Of a stretch of DNA of 25,116 nucleotides, positions 8,501 to 16,576 are shown piece by piece; position 1 is the first letter of the stretch; every line of letters begins with the position of its first letter. Source of the stretch: an uncultured Pseudomonadota bacterium (GTDB lineage: Bacteria; Pseudomonadota; Gammaproteobacteria; Steroidobacterales; Steroidobacteraceae); NCBI GenBank assembly GCA_946479515.1, contig CAMLGF010000054.1:1-25116 (forward strand), given 5' to 3'. The notes below the pieces were generated by a model. It ran no database searches, was not told the DNA's origin, and saw only the letters and a list, made by a program, of their open reading frames with translations. Both the position numbers and the translations under genes were made by a program.

Positions 8501-9349
8501 ATGCGCTGGCGCCAGAGTCGGGAAAGTCAGAACGTCGAGGACTACCGCGGGCGTCGCACCGGCGGCGGCGGTGGACTCAAGATCGGTCTCGGCACCGTGG
8601 TCATCGGCGTCATCGCCTATTTCCTCGGCGGGCCGCAGGCGGTCATGCAGGTGCTGTCGGGCGCGGGCTCCTCGGCGCCCACGTCCGAAGAGCCGGTGGA
8701 TCCCGGCGCGCCCACCGACGAATCCGGCAGCTTCGTGTCCCACGTGCTCGGCGACACCGAGGAAACCTGGACGGCGCTCTTCTCCGCGGCGGGCCGCCAG
8801 TATCCGGCGCCGCGGCTCGCGCTGTTCGATCAGGCCATCAATACCGGCTGCGGCCAGGCGAGCGCCGCCGTCGGACCTTTCTACTGCCCCGCCGACCAGA
8901 AGGTGTACATCGACCTCACGTTCTTCCATCAGCTGGAAACGGAGTTCGCCGCGCAGGGCGACTTCGCCAAGGCGTACGTGATCGCGCACGAGGTCGGCCA
9001 CCACGTGCAGACCATCACCGGCATCTCCGACAAGGTGCGGTCCGCGCAGCAATCCGCGCGCTCGCAGGAAGAAGCCAACGCGCTGCAGGTGAAGATGGAG
9101 CTGCAGGCCGACTGCTACGCCGGCATCTGGGCGCATTACGCCGATCGCACGCGCCAGCTCGTCGAGAGCGGCGACGTAGACGAAGCGCTGGGTGCTGCGT
9201 CCGCGGTGGGCGACGACACCATCCAGAAGCGCGTGCAGGGTCACGTGAACCAGGAGTCGTTCACGCACGGTTCGGGCGCGCAGCGGCAGGAGTGGTTCCG
9301 CCGCGGCTTCGGCTCGGGCCAGGTCGCGGAGTGCGACACGTTCCGCTGA
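8501..9349 (+). CDS. YpfJ/KPN_02809-family neutral zinc metallopeptidase
   Basis: A 282-residue membrane-anchored peptidase-like protein. The N-terminus MRWRQSRESQNVEDYRGRR with a Gly-rich run and one transmembrane helix (about 27-45) is the family signature. It fixes the start at 8501 rather than an in-frame upstream ATG at 8414 that lies inside the divergent hrpB coding region. The zinc site H163-E-V-G-H167-H is visible, and a downstream glutamate in MELQADCYAGIWAHYAD completes the expected ligand set. The C-terminal segment with FTHGSGAQRQEWFRRGF also matches the family. The predicted active domain is periplasmic and the natural substrate is unknown. Confidence 0.92.
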   Translation: MRWRQSRESQNVEDYRGRRTGGGGGLKIGLGTVVIGVIAYFLGGPQAVMQVLSGAGSSAPTSEEPVDPGAPTDESGSFVSHVLGDTEETWTALFSAAGRQYPAPRLALFDQAINTGCGQASAAVGPFYCPADQKVYIDLTFFHQLETEFAAQGDFAKAYVIAHEVGHHVQTITGISDKVRSAQQSARSQEEANALQVKMELQADCYAGIWAHYADRTRQLVESGDVDEALGAASAVGDDTIQKRVQGHVNQESFTHGSGAQRQEWFRRGFGSGQVAECDTFR

Positions 9350-9353
9350 GCGC

Positions 9354-9373
9354 GCCCGCGCGGTCGCGCGGGC
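9354..9373 (+). terminator. Hairpin after the metallopeptidase gene
   Basis: A perfect 8-bp stem GCCCGCGC/GCGCGGGC with a GGTC loop begins 5 nt after the stop codon. No U tract follows, so intrinsic termination is uncertain. Confidence 0.35.
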
Positions 9374-9412
9374 ATACACCAAGACACACGTTTTCCAGGC
9401 ATTTCGCGCTCC

Positions 9413-9470
9413 TGTAAAGGACGCTTGACAAGGCATTCCGCGCGGCCTAACCTGTCAAGCATCCTTTACA
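9413..9470 (+). promoter_or_regulatory. Promoter bracketed by an 18-bp inverted repeat (operator)
   Basis: The arms TGTAAAGGACGCTTGACA (9413-9430) and TGTCAAGCATCCTTTACA (9453-9470) are inverted copies with one mismatch, separated by 22 bp. The left arm ends in a perfect -35 box TTGACA (9425-9430). After exactly 17 bp comes TAACCT (9448-9453) as -10, and the right arm covers the expected transcription start. A ribosome site CGGAG stands 6 nt before the ATG at 9487. The arrangement suggests repression by a dimeric regulator, most simply the XRE protein encoded at 9870. Confidence 0.75.
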
Positions 9471-9486
9471 GACACCGGAGCGGACG

Positions 9487-9873
9487 ATGCTGGAACGCGA
9501 CGCCAAACGAAAGTACTACTGGGAACTGGGCCTGGGACTGGTCTTCTACGTGGCGGTGCTGTCGGTCTCGCTGCGCACCGTGGACCGCCTGCATCCGGGC
9601 TTCCTTCGCACCGTGGTCGCGCTCGCGCCGGCCATCCCGGTGTTCGCCGTCGTCTGGGTGATCGCGCGCTCCTTCCGCCGCATGGACGAGTTCGTGCGGC
9701 TGCGCAGCCTCGAGAGCATCGCGGTGGCGGCGGCGGTCACCGCGGGCGTCACCTTCACCTACGGCTTCCTCGAGTCGGCGGGATTCCCGCGTCAGTCCAT
9801 GTTCTGGGTCTGGGGAATCATGGGCTTCACCTGGGGCACGCACTCGTGCCTGTGCCGGCTCTTCGCCAGATGA
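9487..9873 (+). CDS. Small four-helix membrane protein paired with an XRE regulator
   Basis: A 128-residue hydrophobic protein with a basic N-terminus (MLERDAKRKYYWE) and predicted membrane segments near residues 13-31, 42-60, 75-95 and 100-117. A cytoplasmic loop carries the MDEFVRLRSLESIAVAAAVT motif, which recurs in small integral membrane proteins encoded next to compact XRE regulators. It overlaps the next gene by ATGA (9870-9873), so the two are translationally coupled. Expression should be controlled by the operator-bracketed promoter upstream. I do not recognise an enzymatic function; by context it is a regulated envelope or stress-related protein. Confidence 0.8.
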   Translation: MLERDAKRKYYWELGLGLVFYVAVLSVSLRTVDRLHPGFLRTVVALAPAIPVFAVVWVIARSFRRMDEFVRLRSLESIAVAAAVTAGVTFTYGFLESAGFPRQSMFWVWGIMGFTWGTHSCLCRLFAR

Positions 9874-10061
9874 AGAACGACGTCCGCGAGCTGCGCAGCC
9901 AGCGTGGCTGGAGCCAGGGTGAGCTGGCCGACCGACTGGAGGTGTCGCGCCAGACCATCAACGCCATCGAGACGGGCAAGTACGACCCCAGCCTGCCGCT
10001 GGCCTTCGCGATAGCCAAACTATTCGGCAAACCGATCGAAAAGATCTTTTTCACGGAGTAA
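9870..10061 (+). CDS. Compact XRE-family transcriptional regulator
   Basis: A 63-residue protein that is essentially only a Cro/C1 helix-turn-helix. VRELRSQRGWSQGELADRLEVSRQTINAIETGKYDPSLPLAFAIAKLF spans the five helices, with recognition helix VSRQTINAIE, and the tail is PIEKIFF. This short form is common as the second gene of a membrane-protein/regulator pair. The ATG at 9870 is chosen because it overlaps the previous stop in an ATGA, and an alternative GTG at 9846 lies within the preceding coding region. It probably binds the inverted repeat at 9413-9470 and autoregulates the operon. Confidence 0.88.
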   Translation: MKNDVRELRSQRGWSQGELADRLEVSRQTINAIETGKYDPSLPLAFAIAKLFGKPIEKIFFTE

Positions 10062-10065
10062 TCAC

Positions 10066-10224
10066 ATGACCAAGCGATTCATGGCGGGCTTCGCGCTCGC
10101 GTTCTCCCTGCTCGCGCCCGCGTTCTGCACGGCAGCGGACGTCGGGCTGGTGGACATCAAGGTGTGCGCCGTCGATGAAACCTGGTCGGGGCTGAAGCTG
10201 GTGCTGCGGCGTGAGCTCCGCTAG
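10066..10224 (+). CDS. Short putative secreted peptide, possibly a gene remnant
   Basis: A 52-codon reading frame starting 4 nt after the XRE stop. MTKRFMAGFALAFSLLAPAFCTAAD is a convincing signal peptide with cleavage expected after the TAA segment, leaving only about 28 residues (including VDIKVCAVDETWSGLKLVLR). The upstream sequence CACGGAGTAATCAC gives a fair ribosome site, so it may be the third gene of the operon. Because the mature part is so short and stops in CTAG, shared with the stop of the convergent gene, it may be the surviving 5' end of a longer exported-enzyme gene. No homologue is recognised. Confidence 0.45.
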   Translation: MTKRFMAGFALAFSLLAPAFCTAADVGLVDIKVCAVDETWSGLKLVLRRELR

Positions 10225-10619
10225 TGCTTGGGTTGCACCAGGTCCCAGAGTGTTCCGTACAGATCCTTGAACACGGCGACGGTGCCATGCGGCGCTTCGC
10301 TGGGTTCGCGCACGAACTCGACGCCCTCGGCCCGGTACGCGTGGAAGTCGCGCCAGAAATCGTCGGTGTAGAGGAACAGGAACACGCGTCCGCCGGACTG
10401 GTCGCCGATGCGCGATTGCTGGTGCTCGTTCGCGCCGCGGGCCAGCAGTAGTTTGGCGCCTCGCCCGGCAGCGCCGGGTGGTTCGATGACCACCCAGCGC
10501 TTGTTCTGCTCGGGCACGAGGCTGTCTTCGACCAGCGTGAAGCCGAGCTTGCCCACGTAGAAGGCGAGCGCCTCGTCGTAATCACGCACCACCAGCGAAA
10601 CCAGCCCGAGTGTCGGCAT
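10221..10619 (-). CDS. VOC (glyoxalase/bleomycin-resistance) family protein
   Basis: A 132-residue protein with the two beta-alpha-beta-beta-beta modules of the vicinal oxygen chelate fold: LVSLVVRDYDEALAFYVGKLGF at the start, and FWRDFHAYRAEGVEFVREPSEAPHGTVAVFKDLYGTLWDLVQP at the end. The terminal D-x-x-G-T-L-W-D-L pattern is typical. The reaction is unknown; such proteins serve as dioxygenases, isomerases or binding proteins. Its ATG overlaps the stop of the anti-sigma gene in an ATGA, making it the third gene of the ECF operon. Confidence 0.85.
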   Translation of the reverse strand: MPTLGLVSLVVRDYDEALAFYVGKLGFTLVEDSLVPEQNKRWVVIEPPGAAGRGAKLLLARGANEHQQSRIGDQSGGRVFLFLYTDDFWRDFHAYRAEGVEFVREPSEAPHGTVAVFKDLYGTLWDLVQPKH

Positions 10620-11377
10620 CAGTCCTCCGTGGGCTGAAGCGTATAGCCGGCGGGTACTTCCGTGCTGAAGTAATCGGCCGGCAGTGCCGGTTCGAATTCG
10701 AAGCGGAAGCTCGTATCGATGGCGGCATTGGGCTGATCGACCTTCATCTCGAGCGGCAAGCCGGCCTCGTCGGCCCAGAGCAGCACCTTGCCCTGCCCGT
10801 CGGGAAGCGCCAGCTCCCAGCCGTGCGCGCGCCGGCCGTCGATGAGGCGCGTTTCGGACAGCGGCGTCGCCAGGCCCTGGAAGTCGCGGATGTCGCTGAG
10901 CCAGTCCATGGCGTCGTCCTTGGTGCCGGGCGCGGGCAGCGGGCTCACGACGGCGACGTGCTCGGCCTTCACCAGCGTCAACACGCGCCGCTCCTGCGTG
11001 TTGACCACGACGACGATGTCGTCGCCCACCTCGGTGCGCACGCTGCCGTCGGCGAGCACGGCGATGCGCGACTTCATGAGCGGGTGGCCGTTCACGCGCT
11101 GTTCCATGTCGAAGCGCAGCTTCTGGAAGTCGCGGAAGTGCTTCTGCACCTCGCTGAAAGCCATGGCCTGCGAGGGATTCAGCGGCAGCAGGACCACGGC
11201 GACCGCGGCCACCACCGCGGAGGCCGCGGCTGCGAGCCAGCCACCGACGCGGGGCTTGCGAGCGCGCGGCGTGGCGCCGGCGATGACGCTCTCGAGCTTG
11301 CGCTGCGCGTCCTGCACGGCGCCGGCGGTGGGTTCTGCGAAGGAAAACAGTTCGAGTCTGCGATCGAGGGAGTTCAT
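10619..11377 (-). CDS. Anti-sigma factor-like membrane protein with LolA/RseB-type periplasmic domain
   Basis: A 252-residue single-pass membrane protein. The cytoplasmic N-terminus (about 1-44) would contact the sigma factor and the transmembrane helix is roughly residues 47-67. The periplasmic part (for example FSEVQKHFRDFQKLRFDMEQ, VVVVNTQERRVLTL, GLPLEMKVDQ) reads as the lipoprotein-carrier-like beta fold seen in RseB-type sensors and in DUF2092-like proteins. The ATG at 11377 overlaps the sigma stop in an ATGA and the end overlaps the VOC start in the same way. The genomic position gives the anti-sigma assignment. The signal it senses is unknown, but an envelope or lipid cue is plausible. 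Confidence 0.72.
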   Translation of the reverse strand: MNSLDRRLELFSFAEPTAGAVQDAQRKLESVIAGATPRARKPRVGGWLAAAASAVVAAVAVVLLPLNPSQAMAFSEVQKHFRDFQKLRFDMEQRVNGHPLMKSRIAVLADGSVRTEVGDDIVVVVNTQERRVLTLVKAEHVAVVSPLPAPGTKDDAMDWLSDIRDFQGLATPLSETRLIDGRRAHGWELALPDGQGKVLLWADEAGLPLEMKVDQPNAAIDTSFRFEFEPALPADYFSTEVPAGYTLQPTED

Positions 11378-11901
11378 GACTGCTCCTGCTGGAGTTTTTC
11401 GAGCGACTGGCGCGCGCGGTGCGCGGCGACGCTCACGTGGTTCTCGCTCATGCCCAATGCCGCACCGATGGCGGCGGGCGCGAGGTCGTGGAAGTGCCGC
11501 ATGACGAAGCACGCGGCATCGCGCGGGTTGAGCCGCGCCAGCGCGCGCCGCATGAAGCGCGCGGCTTCGGCGCGTTCGGCATCCTCGGCCGGCGAGTCGT
11601 CGGGCGCATCGGCTTTCCACAGCGGCGCGAGCAGGCGCCAGCGCTGTTGCCGGCGCAGCGCGTCGATGGCGAGGCGCGTGGCCGAGGCGGTGAGATAGGC
11701 GGGCCAGGACTGCACGTCCGCGGGCGGCTTCTCGATCAGGCGCAGGAACAGCTGCTGCTGCACGTCCTCGGCGGCCGCGCGGCTGCCGAGGATGCGCCAG
11801 GCCGCGCGGAAGACCGTGGGGCCGTACTGGCGCGCCAGCGCGGCGACGTCATCGGCTGCCGCGGCGCTCATGAGGGTATTTCTGAGAATGGGGACTCGCA
11901 C
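11374..11901 (-). CDS. ECF-type RNA polymerase sigma factor
   Basis: A 175-residue sigma-70 family protein with regions 2 and 4 only. Region 2 includes YGPTVFRAAWRILGSRAAAEDVQQQLFLRLIEKP and SWPAYLTASATRLAIDALRR. Region 4 includes LNPRDAACFVMRHFHDL and the helix-turn-helix IGAALGMSENHVSVAAHRARQSLEKL. The GTG at 11901 is chosen because AGGAG lies 8 nt upstream. In-frame ATGs at 11931 and 11871 lack a comparable site and are alternatives. It leads a sigma/anti-sigma/VOC operon and should direct transcription of an envelope or stress regulon. Confidence 0.85.
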   Translation of the reverse strand: MRVPILRNTLMSAAAADDVAALARQYGPTVFRAAWRILGSRAAAEDVQQQLFLRLIEKPPADVQSWPAYLTASATRLAIDALRRQQRWRLLAPLWKADAPDDSPAEDAERAEAARFMRRALARLNPRDAACFVMRHFHDLAPAAIGAALGMSENHVSVAAHRARQSLEKLQQEQS

Positions 11902-11972
11902 ACCGTCGTCTCCTGTGTTGCTTCGAAACACATGACGAACGGGCGCGGCGGATATTACGGCGGGGAATGCAA

Positions 11973-11999
11973 AAGGGGTCGGCTCAGTCCCGACCCCTT
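11973..11999 (-). terminator. Intrinsic terminator of the double-thioredoxin gene
   Basis: A perfect 10-bp stem AAGGGGTCGG/CCGACCCCTT with a 7-nt loop lies 26 nt after the stop at 12026. On the minus strand it ends in CCCCTTTTGC, so a short U run follows. A similar GGGGTGACCCC motif stands just beside it at about 12012-12024. Confidence 0.6.
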
Positions 12000-12025
12000 C
12001 TGCCAGGAAACGGGGGTGACCCCAA

Positions 12026-13192
12026 TTACGGCTTGATGGGGCTGAGGCCGCCCCAGGGTTTCAGACGGTTCAGGGCGGGGACGATGGCGCGGCGCATGGC
12101 AAGGAAGTCGAGCTCGCCCTTCTCGCGGTAGAGGACATTGCCCTGCTCGTCGAGGATCAGCGTGTACGGCAGCTCGCCGCGCCAGTCCTTCACGGACTCG
12201 AACGCGTCGTACAGCTCGTCCTTGTTCTCACTGGCCAGGATGTAGTTCTTCATCGAGGCGTGCTTCTTGGTGAGAAATTCCTTCACCGTGCCTTCCATGT
12301 CGGGGTACTCGGCGGCAATGGTGATCATCTCGAACGGCCGGTCGCGGAAACGGATGTTGTGCTCGACGAGCTCGCTGAACTCGCTGACGCAGGGCCCGCA
12401 CCAGGTCGCCCACACGTTGATGAAGCGGATCTTCCCCGAGTCTTTGTTGGCGCGGATGGCCTTGAGCGTCGCGACGTCGGCCTTCTCGAGCGTCACCGGC
12501 TCGGCGGCCCACTTGGCCTTGTACTTGGCGTACTCGGCGACCTTCGACTCCCATTTCACCGAGCAGCCGAACACCCGCGTCGAGGTCACCGGCGGCTCCT
12601 TGCCCGCGAGCAGCGCGTCGAGCGCCGCGCGCGTGTCGTGCTTGGTGGCCGAGGATTCGCGCTCGGAATCGTCGATGCGGCCCTCGAAGCGCAGCTTGCG
12701 CGCCTTGTCGAAGATGAACACGTGCGGCGTCGCCACCGGACCCATCTTGTTGGACAGCTCCTGCTTCGGGCCGTCGTCCAGCCAGACGAAGTTGAACTTC
12801 TCGCGCGCCGCGCGCGCCTTCATCTCCTCGATGGAGTCCGACAGGTCGGTGTAGGCGAGCTCGTCGAGGCGCACCGACTCGGCGTGGTTCGGATTGATGG
12901 CGACCAGCGTCACGCCCTTGGGCGAGTAATCCGTCACCAGCTTCTTGATGCGCTCCTGGTAGGCCTGCGCCGTCGGGCAATGCGCGCAGGTGAAGACGAT
13001 CACCAGCAGGTCGCTCCTGAAACTCTTGTCGGTATAGGTCTTGCCGTCGATGCCGGGCAGCGAGAACGCCGGCAGGGTCGAACCGATGGGCAGCACCGGG
13101 GGCTCGTTGGCCGCGAAGGCGCCCGTGGCCATGAACAAGGTGAGCGCGCATGCCAACCCGCGGCCGGCCTGCTTCATTCGAGATGCAAACAT
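12026..13192 (-). CDS. Secreted protein with two thioredoxin folds (AhpC/TSA-like plus TlpA-like)
   Basis: A 388-residue exported protein. The signal peptide covers about residues 1-28 (KQAGRGLACALTLFMATGAFA). The first domain (about 33-200) is peroxiredoxin/ResA-like with C69-A-H-C72 after VIVFT and ends in VATPHVFIFDKARKLRFEGRIDD. The second (about 220-380) is TlpA-like with W-C265-G-P-C268 in FINVWATWCGPC and a cis-proline segment ELPYTLILDEQGNVLYR. AGGGG lies 7 nt before the ATG at 13192. It probably functions in periplasmic disulfide exchange or peroxide handling. Tandem fusion of two redox folds is known in several Proteobacteria and Bacteroidetes. Confidence 0.85.
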   Translation of the reverse strand: MFASRMKQAGRGLACALTLFMATGAFAANEPPVLPIGSTLPAFSLPGIDGKTYTDKSFRSDLLVIVFTCAHCPTAQAYQERIKKLVTDYSPKGVTLVAINPNHAESVRLDELAYTDLSDSIEEMKARAAREKFNFVWLDDGPKQELSNKMGPVATPHVFIFDKARKLRFEGRIDDSERESSATKHDTRAALDALLAGKEPPVTSTRVFGCSVKWESKVAEYAKYKAKWAAEPVTLEKADVATLKAIRANKDSGKIRFINVWATWCGPCVSEFSELVEHNIRFRDRPFEMITIAAEYPDMEGTVKEFLTKKHASMKNYILASENKDELYDAFESVKDWRGELPYTLILDEQGNVLYREKGELDFLAMRRAIVPALNRLKPWGGLSPIKP

Positions 13193-13257
13193 GGATTTCC
13201 CCTTCGATCTCCCCCTTCAGGAGACGCCCAGCCTAACCGAATCCGTGGCCCCATCGA

Positions 13258-14661
13258 TCAAACGAAGCCGAGGGCGGTAGTCGGGAAGTTGCCGATATTG
13301 GGCAGGATGCCTGGCAGCTCGGCCGCGTCGCAGCCGAACCAGCGTGCCAGGGTGGCGGCGAACTGATCGACGCCGGTGGTGGGCAACAAGCGTCCCTGCC
13401 CCACCTGATCATCGCTCTGGATGGAGACGTGCGGCGCGGTGCCATAGAACCGCCCGCCGTTCACGGCGCCGCCCATCACGAAGTGGTGACTGCCCCAGCC
13501 GTGATCGGAGCCGTCCGCATTCGAGCTCAGCGTGCGCCCGAAATCCGAGGCGGTGAACGTGGTCACCTTGTCCGCCACGCCGAGCTCGACGGTGGCCGCA
13601 TGAAACGCGCTCAGCGCTCCATCCAGCCGGGCCATCAGGTTGGGATGGTCCTGCATGAGCAGGTTGTGATTGTCGAACCCGCCGAGCGACACGAAGAACA
13701 CCTGTCGCCGCAGGTTGAGCGCGCCGCGCGCGCCGATGAGCCGCGCGACGATCTTCAGCTGCGCGGCCAGCGGATTGCTGCCCGGGAACGGCGTCGCCGG
13801 CTGCACCGGCGCCAGCGCCTGGTTGACGATGCCCTCGAGCTGGATGCCGCGCCGCGTCACGACCGCGTACTCGTTCTCCATCACGTGCGTGCTGTCGCGC
13901 GTGATCAGCGCATTCACCGCGTCGCGAAATCCCGGGTTGGCGTTGTCCAGCGCATTGATGCGGATCGCGCCCGAGGGGCTGGTCTGGTACTGCAATGCGT
14001 CGCGCCCCGCGACGAACACCGCGTTGCCGGCGGCCGAGATGCAGGTGAGCAGCGAGTTCGGGTCATTGCTGTTGTTGGTGAGCGCGAGGTCGCCCAGGCG
14101 ACCGCCCCAGCCCACCGTCGAGCCCTCCGTGCCGTTCGACTGCCACACCGACGACTGATCGTTGTGCGAGAACAGCTTGGGCGGCAGCGGATTCGCCACC
14201 CGGTTGGTCGACAGGTACTGCGCCAGCGTGGTCGGCTGGATCAGCGGCCCCACATTGAGCTGCACGGCCAGCTTGCCCGCATCCCACAGCGCCTTGAGCC
14301 CGCCGAGCTGCGGGTTGAGCGCGTATTGCAGGTCGTCGGTGAGCGTCTGCGGCGAGAGCGGCGTGAGCGCCGTGGCCGCGAGGGCCGCGCGCGCCAGCGC
14401 GATGCCTGCCTCGCCCTCGCCACCGCTGCCTGCGCGGATCTGGTGATACAGCGCGTAGTTGGCCGCATCGTACGGAACCACGGTGTTCGCATAGTCGTTG
14501 CCGCCATACAGGAACACGCAGACCAGCGCCTTGTAGTCGGTGCTGTCGAACGCCGCCGCTTCGCTCATGGCCGCGAGGTTGATGGCGAGCGGCGTCGCCA
14601 CGCCCATGGCGCCGAGCTGCAGCCCGCGCTGCAATACCATGCGTCGAGTCCAGTTGCTCAT
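13258..14661 (-). CDS. DUF1501 family protein, Tat-exported
   Basis: A 467-residue protein with a twin-arginine signal (W-T-R6-R7-M-V-L-Q-R-G, then LGAMGVATPLAINLAAM). The body shows the DUF1501 pattern: ALVCVFLYGGNDYANTVVPYD near the start, then LFSHNDQSSVWQSNG, VFFVSLGGFDNHNLLMQDHPNLMARLDGALSAF, and FTASDFGRTLSSNADGSDHGWGSHHFVMGGAVNGG. The fold is related to the alkaline phosphatase/sulfatase superfamily, but no reaction is established. The ATG overlaps the stop of the DUF1800 gene in an ATGA, so synthesis of the two is coupled. Confidence 0.92.
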   Translation of the reverse strand: MSNWTRRMVLQRGLQLGAMGVATPLAINLAAMSEAAAFDSTDYKALVCVFLYGGNDYANTVVPYDAANYALYHQIRAGSGGEGEAGIALARAALAATALTPLSPQTLTDDLQYALNPQLGGLKALWDAGKLAVQLNVGPLIQPTTLAQYLSTNRVANPLPPKLFSHNDQSSVWQSNGTEGSTVGWGGRLGDLALTNNSNDPNSLLTCISAAGNAVFVAGRDALQYQTSPSGAIRINALDNANPGFRDAVNALITRDSTHVMENEYAVVTRRGIQLEGIVNQALAPVQPATPFPGSNPLAAQLKIVARLIGARGALNLRRQVFFVSLGGFDNHNLLMQDHPNLMARLDGALSAFHAATVELGVADKVTTFTASDFGRTLSSNADGSDHGWGSHHFVMGGAVNGGRFYGTAPHVSIQSDDQVGQGRLLPTTGVDQFAATLARWFGCDAAELPGILPNIGNFPTTALGFV

Positions 14662-16493
14662 TTCTGCACCAGGTATTCGGGGCTGATGACGATGAGGAAG
14701 GTCGCCGTCGCCAGCATGTTCAGTTTCTGATCCTGGCTGCTCGCGGCGGTGATGGCGAAGGTGTTCATCACCGTGCGAATGACGTCCAGCGACTGCGCGG
14801 ACATCTGGTTCGCGGTGAGCCGCAGATTCAGCCAGGCGAGCACCGCCTCGGTGTCGTGCGCGATCGGCAGCAACTCGGTGTACGTGGGGCGCACGTCGTT
14901 GTAGGCGTAGCGCGACGTCCACTGCACGAAATTGATGTAGCCCGCCGTCGTGGTCTCGTTGAGCAGCTGGAACTCGGGCGCCTGCTTGCTGGCGGTGGCA
15001 ATGGCCGTGTTCGGCGGCACGTAGCCGGGCCGGAAGAAATTGAACACCGACGGCGAGCGCAGCGGCGACTGGCCCAGGGCCTCGTGCGCGGGGGAGGTTT
15101 CGTAGATCACGAACTGGCCGTTCGTGGACATCACGCCCACGGTGCGCAGCATCTGCACCCAGCGCACCACCGGTTCGCGCAGCTTGCCGCGCAGCGTGTC
15201 GCCCGCCGTGGGCGCGGCGCGCGCCTCCTCGTCCATGAGGATGGCGGTCCACACGGCCCGGAGGTCGCCGCGCACGCCGGAGCCGTTGTTCGCGAACGCG
15301 GCCGCGACCCGGCCGACGTACTCCGGCGAGGGATTGCTGGTGACCAGCCGCTGGATCATCTGGCGCGCGAAGAACGGCCCCACGTTGGCGTGTTGGAACA
15401 GATGGTCCAGCGCCATTCGCAATGCCGTGGGGCCCGGCGTGTTCGCCGGGATGTTGAGCCCCAGGAAGTTCACTTCGAGGTTCGAGTGGTTAGCCGGGTC
15501 GAACCACATCGGGTTCGACGCGAAGTGCGTGCTCGGAATCGGGTAGTTGACCCACGCCACCGTCTGGAACGAGCCGCCGTTCGCGAGAAAGTCCCAGTCG
15601 TAGCCCGTGAACACGCGGGCGAGATTGGTGATGTCGCTCTGGCCGTAGGTCTCGATCGGCTCGCCGTTGTCGTCGAGCTTGTGCGTGCCGTCCGGATTGA
15701 GCTCGTAGAGCCCGATGGTGAAGAGCTGCATCACCTCGCGCGCGTAGTTCTCGTCCGGCTGGCGTCCGTTGTCGTCCTCTTTGAGATTGCCCTTGGTGTT
15801 GAGGAAGAAGCCCATGCCCGCGTTCAGCGTGATCTTCTCGAGCAGCGTGCGGAAGTTGCCGAATGCGTTCGCGCAGAGCAGATCCCAGTAGGCGGCGATC
15901 ACGTACGGTGGATAGAAGCCGTCGATCGGCGTCAGTGAGACGACGAAGAATTCCGAGAGCGCCAGCGCCAGGCGCTTGCGCATCTGGTCCTGACCCGAAA
16001 GCAGCTGGCTCCAGATCATGAAGTCGCCGAACTGCGGCCAGAAGTAGCGTTGCTCCGAAGTCACGGAATTGTGGCCCTGGGAGTCGAGCCAGGCCACGCC
16101 GGTCTGCCCCGGCGGCCTCGTGTAGTTGGCATTCAGCCAGGGGAGATAGCCGTCATTGCGCAGCGTGGTGATGTCCGCGCTCGTCGCCGAGAACTGCGCC
16201 TGCTGCAGAAAGCGCGAGGCCTCCACGTCGGTTTCGGCCTTCGCCACGGGTGGGGCGGGCGGCGGAGGCGGCGGGGGCGGAGAGTTGCCGGAGGGTGGCG
16301 GCGCGGAAGACGAGGACCTGCCTCCTCCACCGCAGCCGGCCAATGCCGCCGCGCCGGTCAATAGCGCCAGGGTCGCCGTGGCGCTGCCGCCGCCGGTTCC
16401 GCAATCGTCGGCTTCCGGCCCGTCAGGCCGCACCTCGACTTCGCGATCTTCGGATTGCATGACCCCCCCGGGAGTGCGCCGAACGTAACTCAT
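14658..16493 (-). CDS. DUF1800 family lipoprotein-like protein
   Basis: About 611 residues from the ATG at 16493; another ATG at 16460 is equally possible and neither has a strong ribosome site. A hydrophobic stretch ends in LAGCGGGG, a lipobox followed by a Ser/Pro-rich linker. The n-region before it is acidic rather than basic, which is unusual for a signal. The domain shows ASRFLQQAQFSATSADITTL, NYAREVMQLFTIGLYELNPDGTHKLDDNGEP, ITNLARVFTGYDWD, LDHLFQHANVGPFFARQMIQRLVTSNPSPEYVGRVAAAF and LREPVVRWVQMLRTVG, the classic DUF1800 landmarks. The function is unknown. It is always found with DUF1501, and here the two genes overlap by 4 bp. Confidence 0.9.
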   Translation of the reverse strand: MSYVRRTPGGVMQSEDREVEVRPDGPEADDCGTGGGSATATLALLTGAAALAGCGGGGRSSSSAPPPSGNSPPPPPPPPAPPVAKAETDVEASRFLQQAQFSATSADITTLRNDGYLPWLNANYTRPPGQTGVAWLDSQGHNSVTSEQRYFWPQFGDFMIWSQLLSGQDQMRKRLALALSEFFVVSLTPIDGFYPPYVIAAYWDLLCANAFGNFRTLLEKITLNAGMGFFLNTKGNLKEDDNGRQPDENYAREVMQLFTIGLYELNPDGTHKLDDNGEPIETYGQSDITNLARVFTGYDWDFLANGGSFQTVAWVNYPIPSTHFASNPMWFDPANHSNLEVNFLGLNIPANTPGPTALRMALDHLFQHANVGPFFARQMIQRLVTSNPSPEYVGRVAAAFANNGSGVRGDLRAVWTAILMDEEARAAPTAGDTLRGKLREPVVRWVQMLRTVGVMSTNGQFVIYETSPAHEALGQSPLRSPSVFNFFRPGYVPPNTAIATASKQAPEFQLLNETTTAGYINFVQWTSRYAYNDVRPTYTELLPIAHDTEAVLAWLNLRLTANQMSAQSLDVIRTVMNTFAITAASSQDQKLNMLATATFLIVISPEYLVQK

Positions 16494-16576
16494 GCGTGCC
16501 GATCGAGGGAAGCGCGGAACGCGGAAAAAGCCCATCGGGTAGGGAAAATCATCGCCATCAGGCCTAGCATCCCGCC

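Noticed and set aside
13258..15252. A 664-codon single DUF1501 protein starting at 15252
   Set aside because: The first 197 codons are an out-of-frame reading of the DUF1800 gene. The Tat signal at 14661 and the ATGA overlap fix the start.
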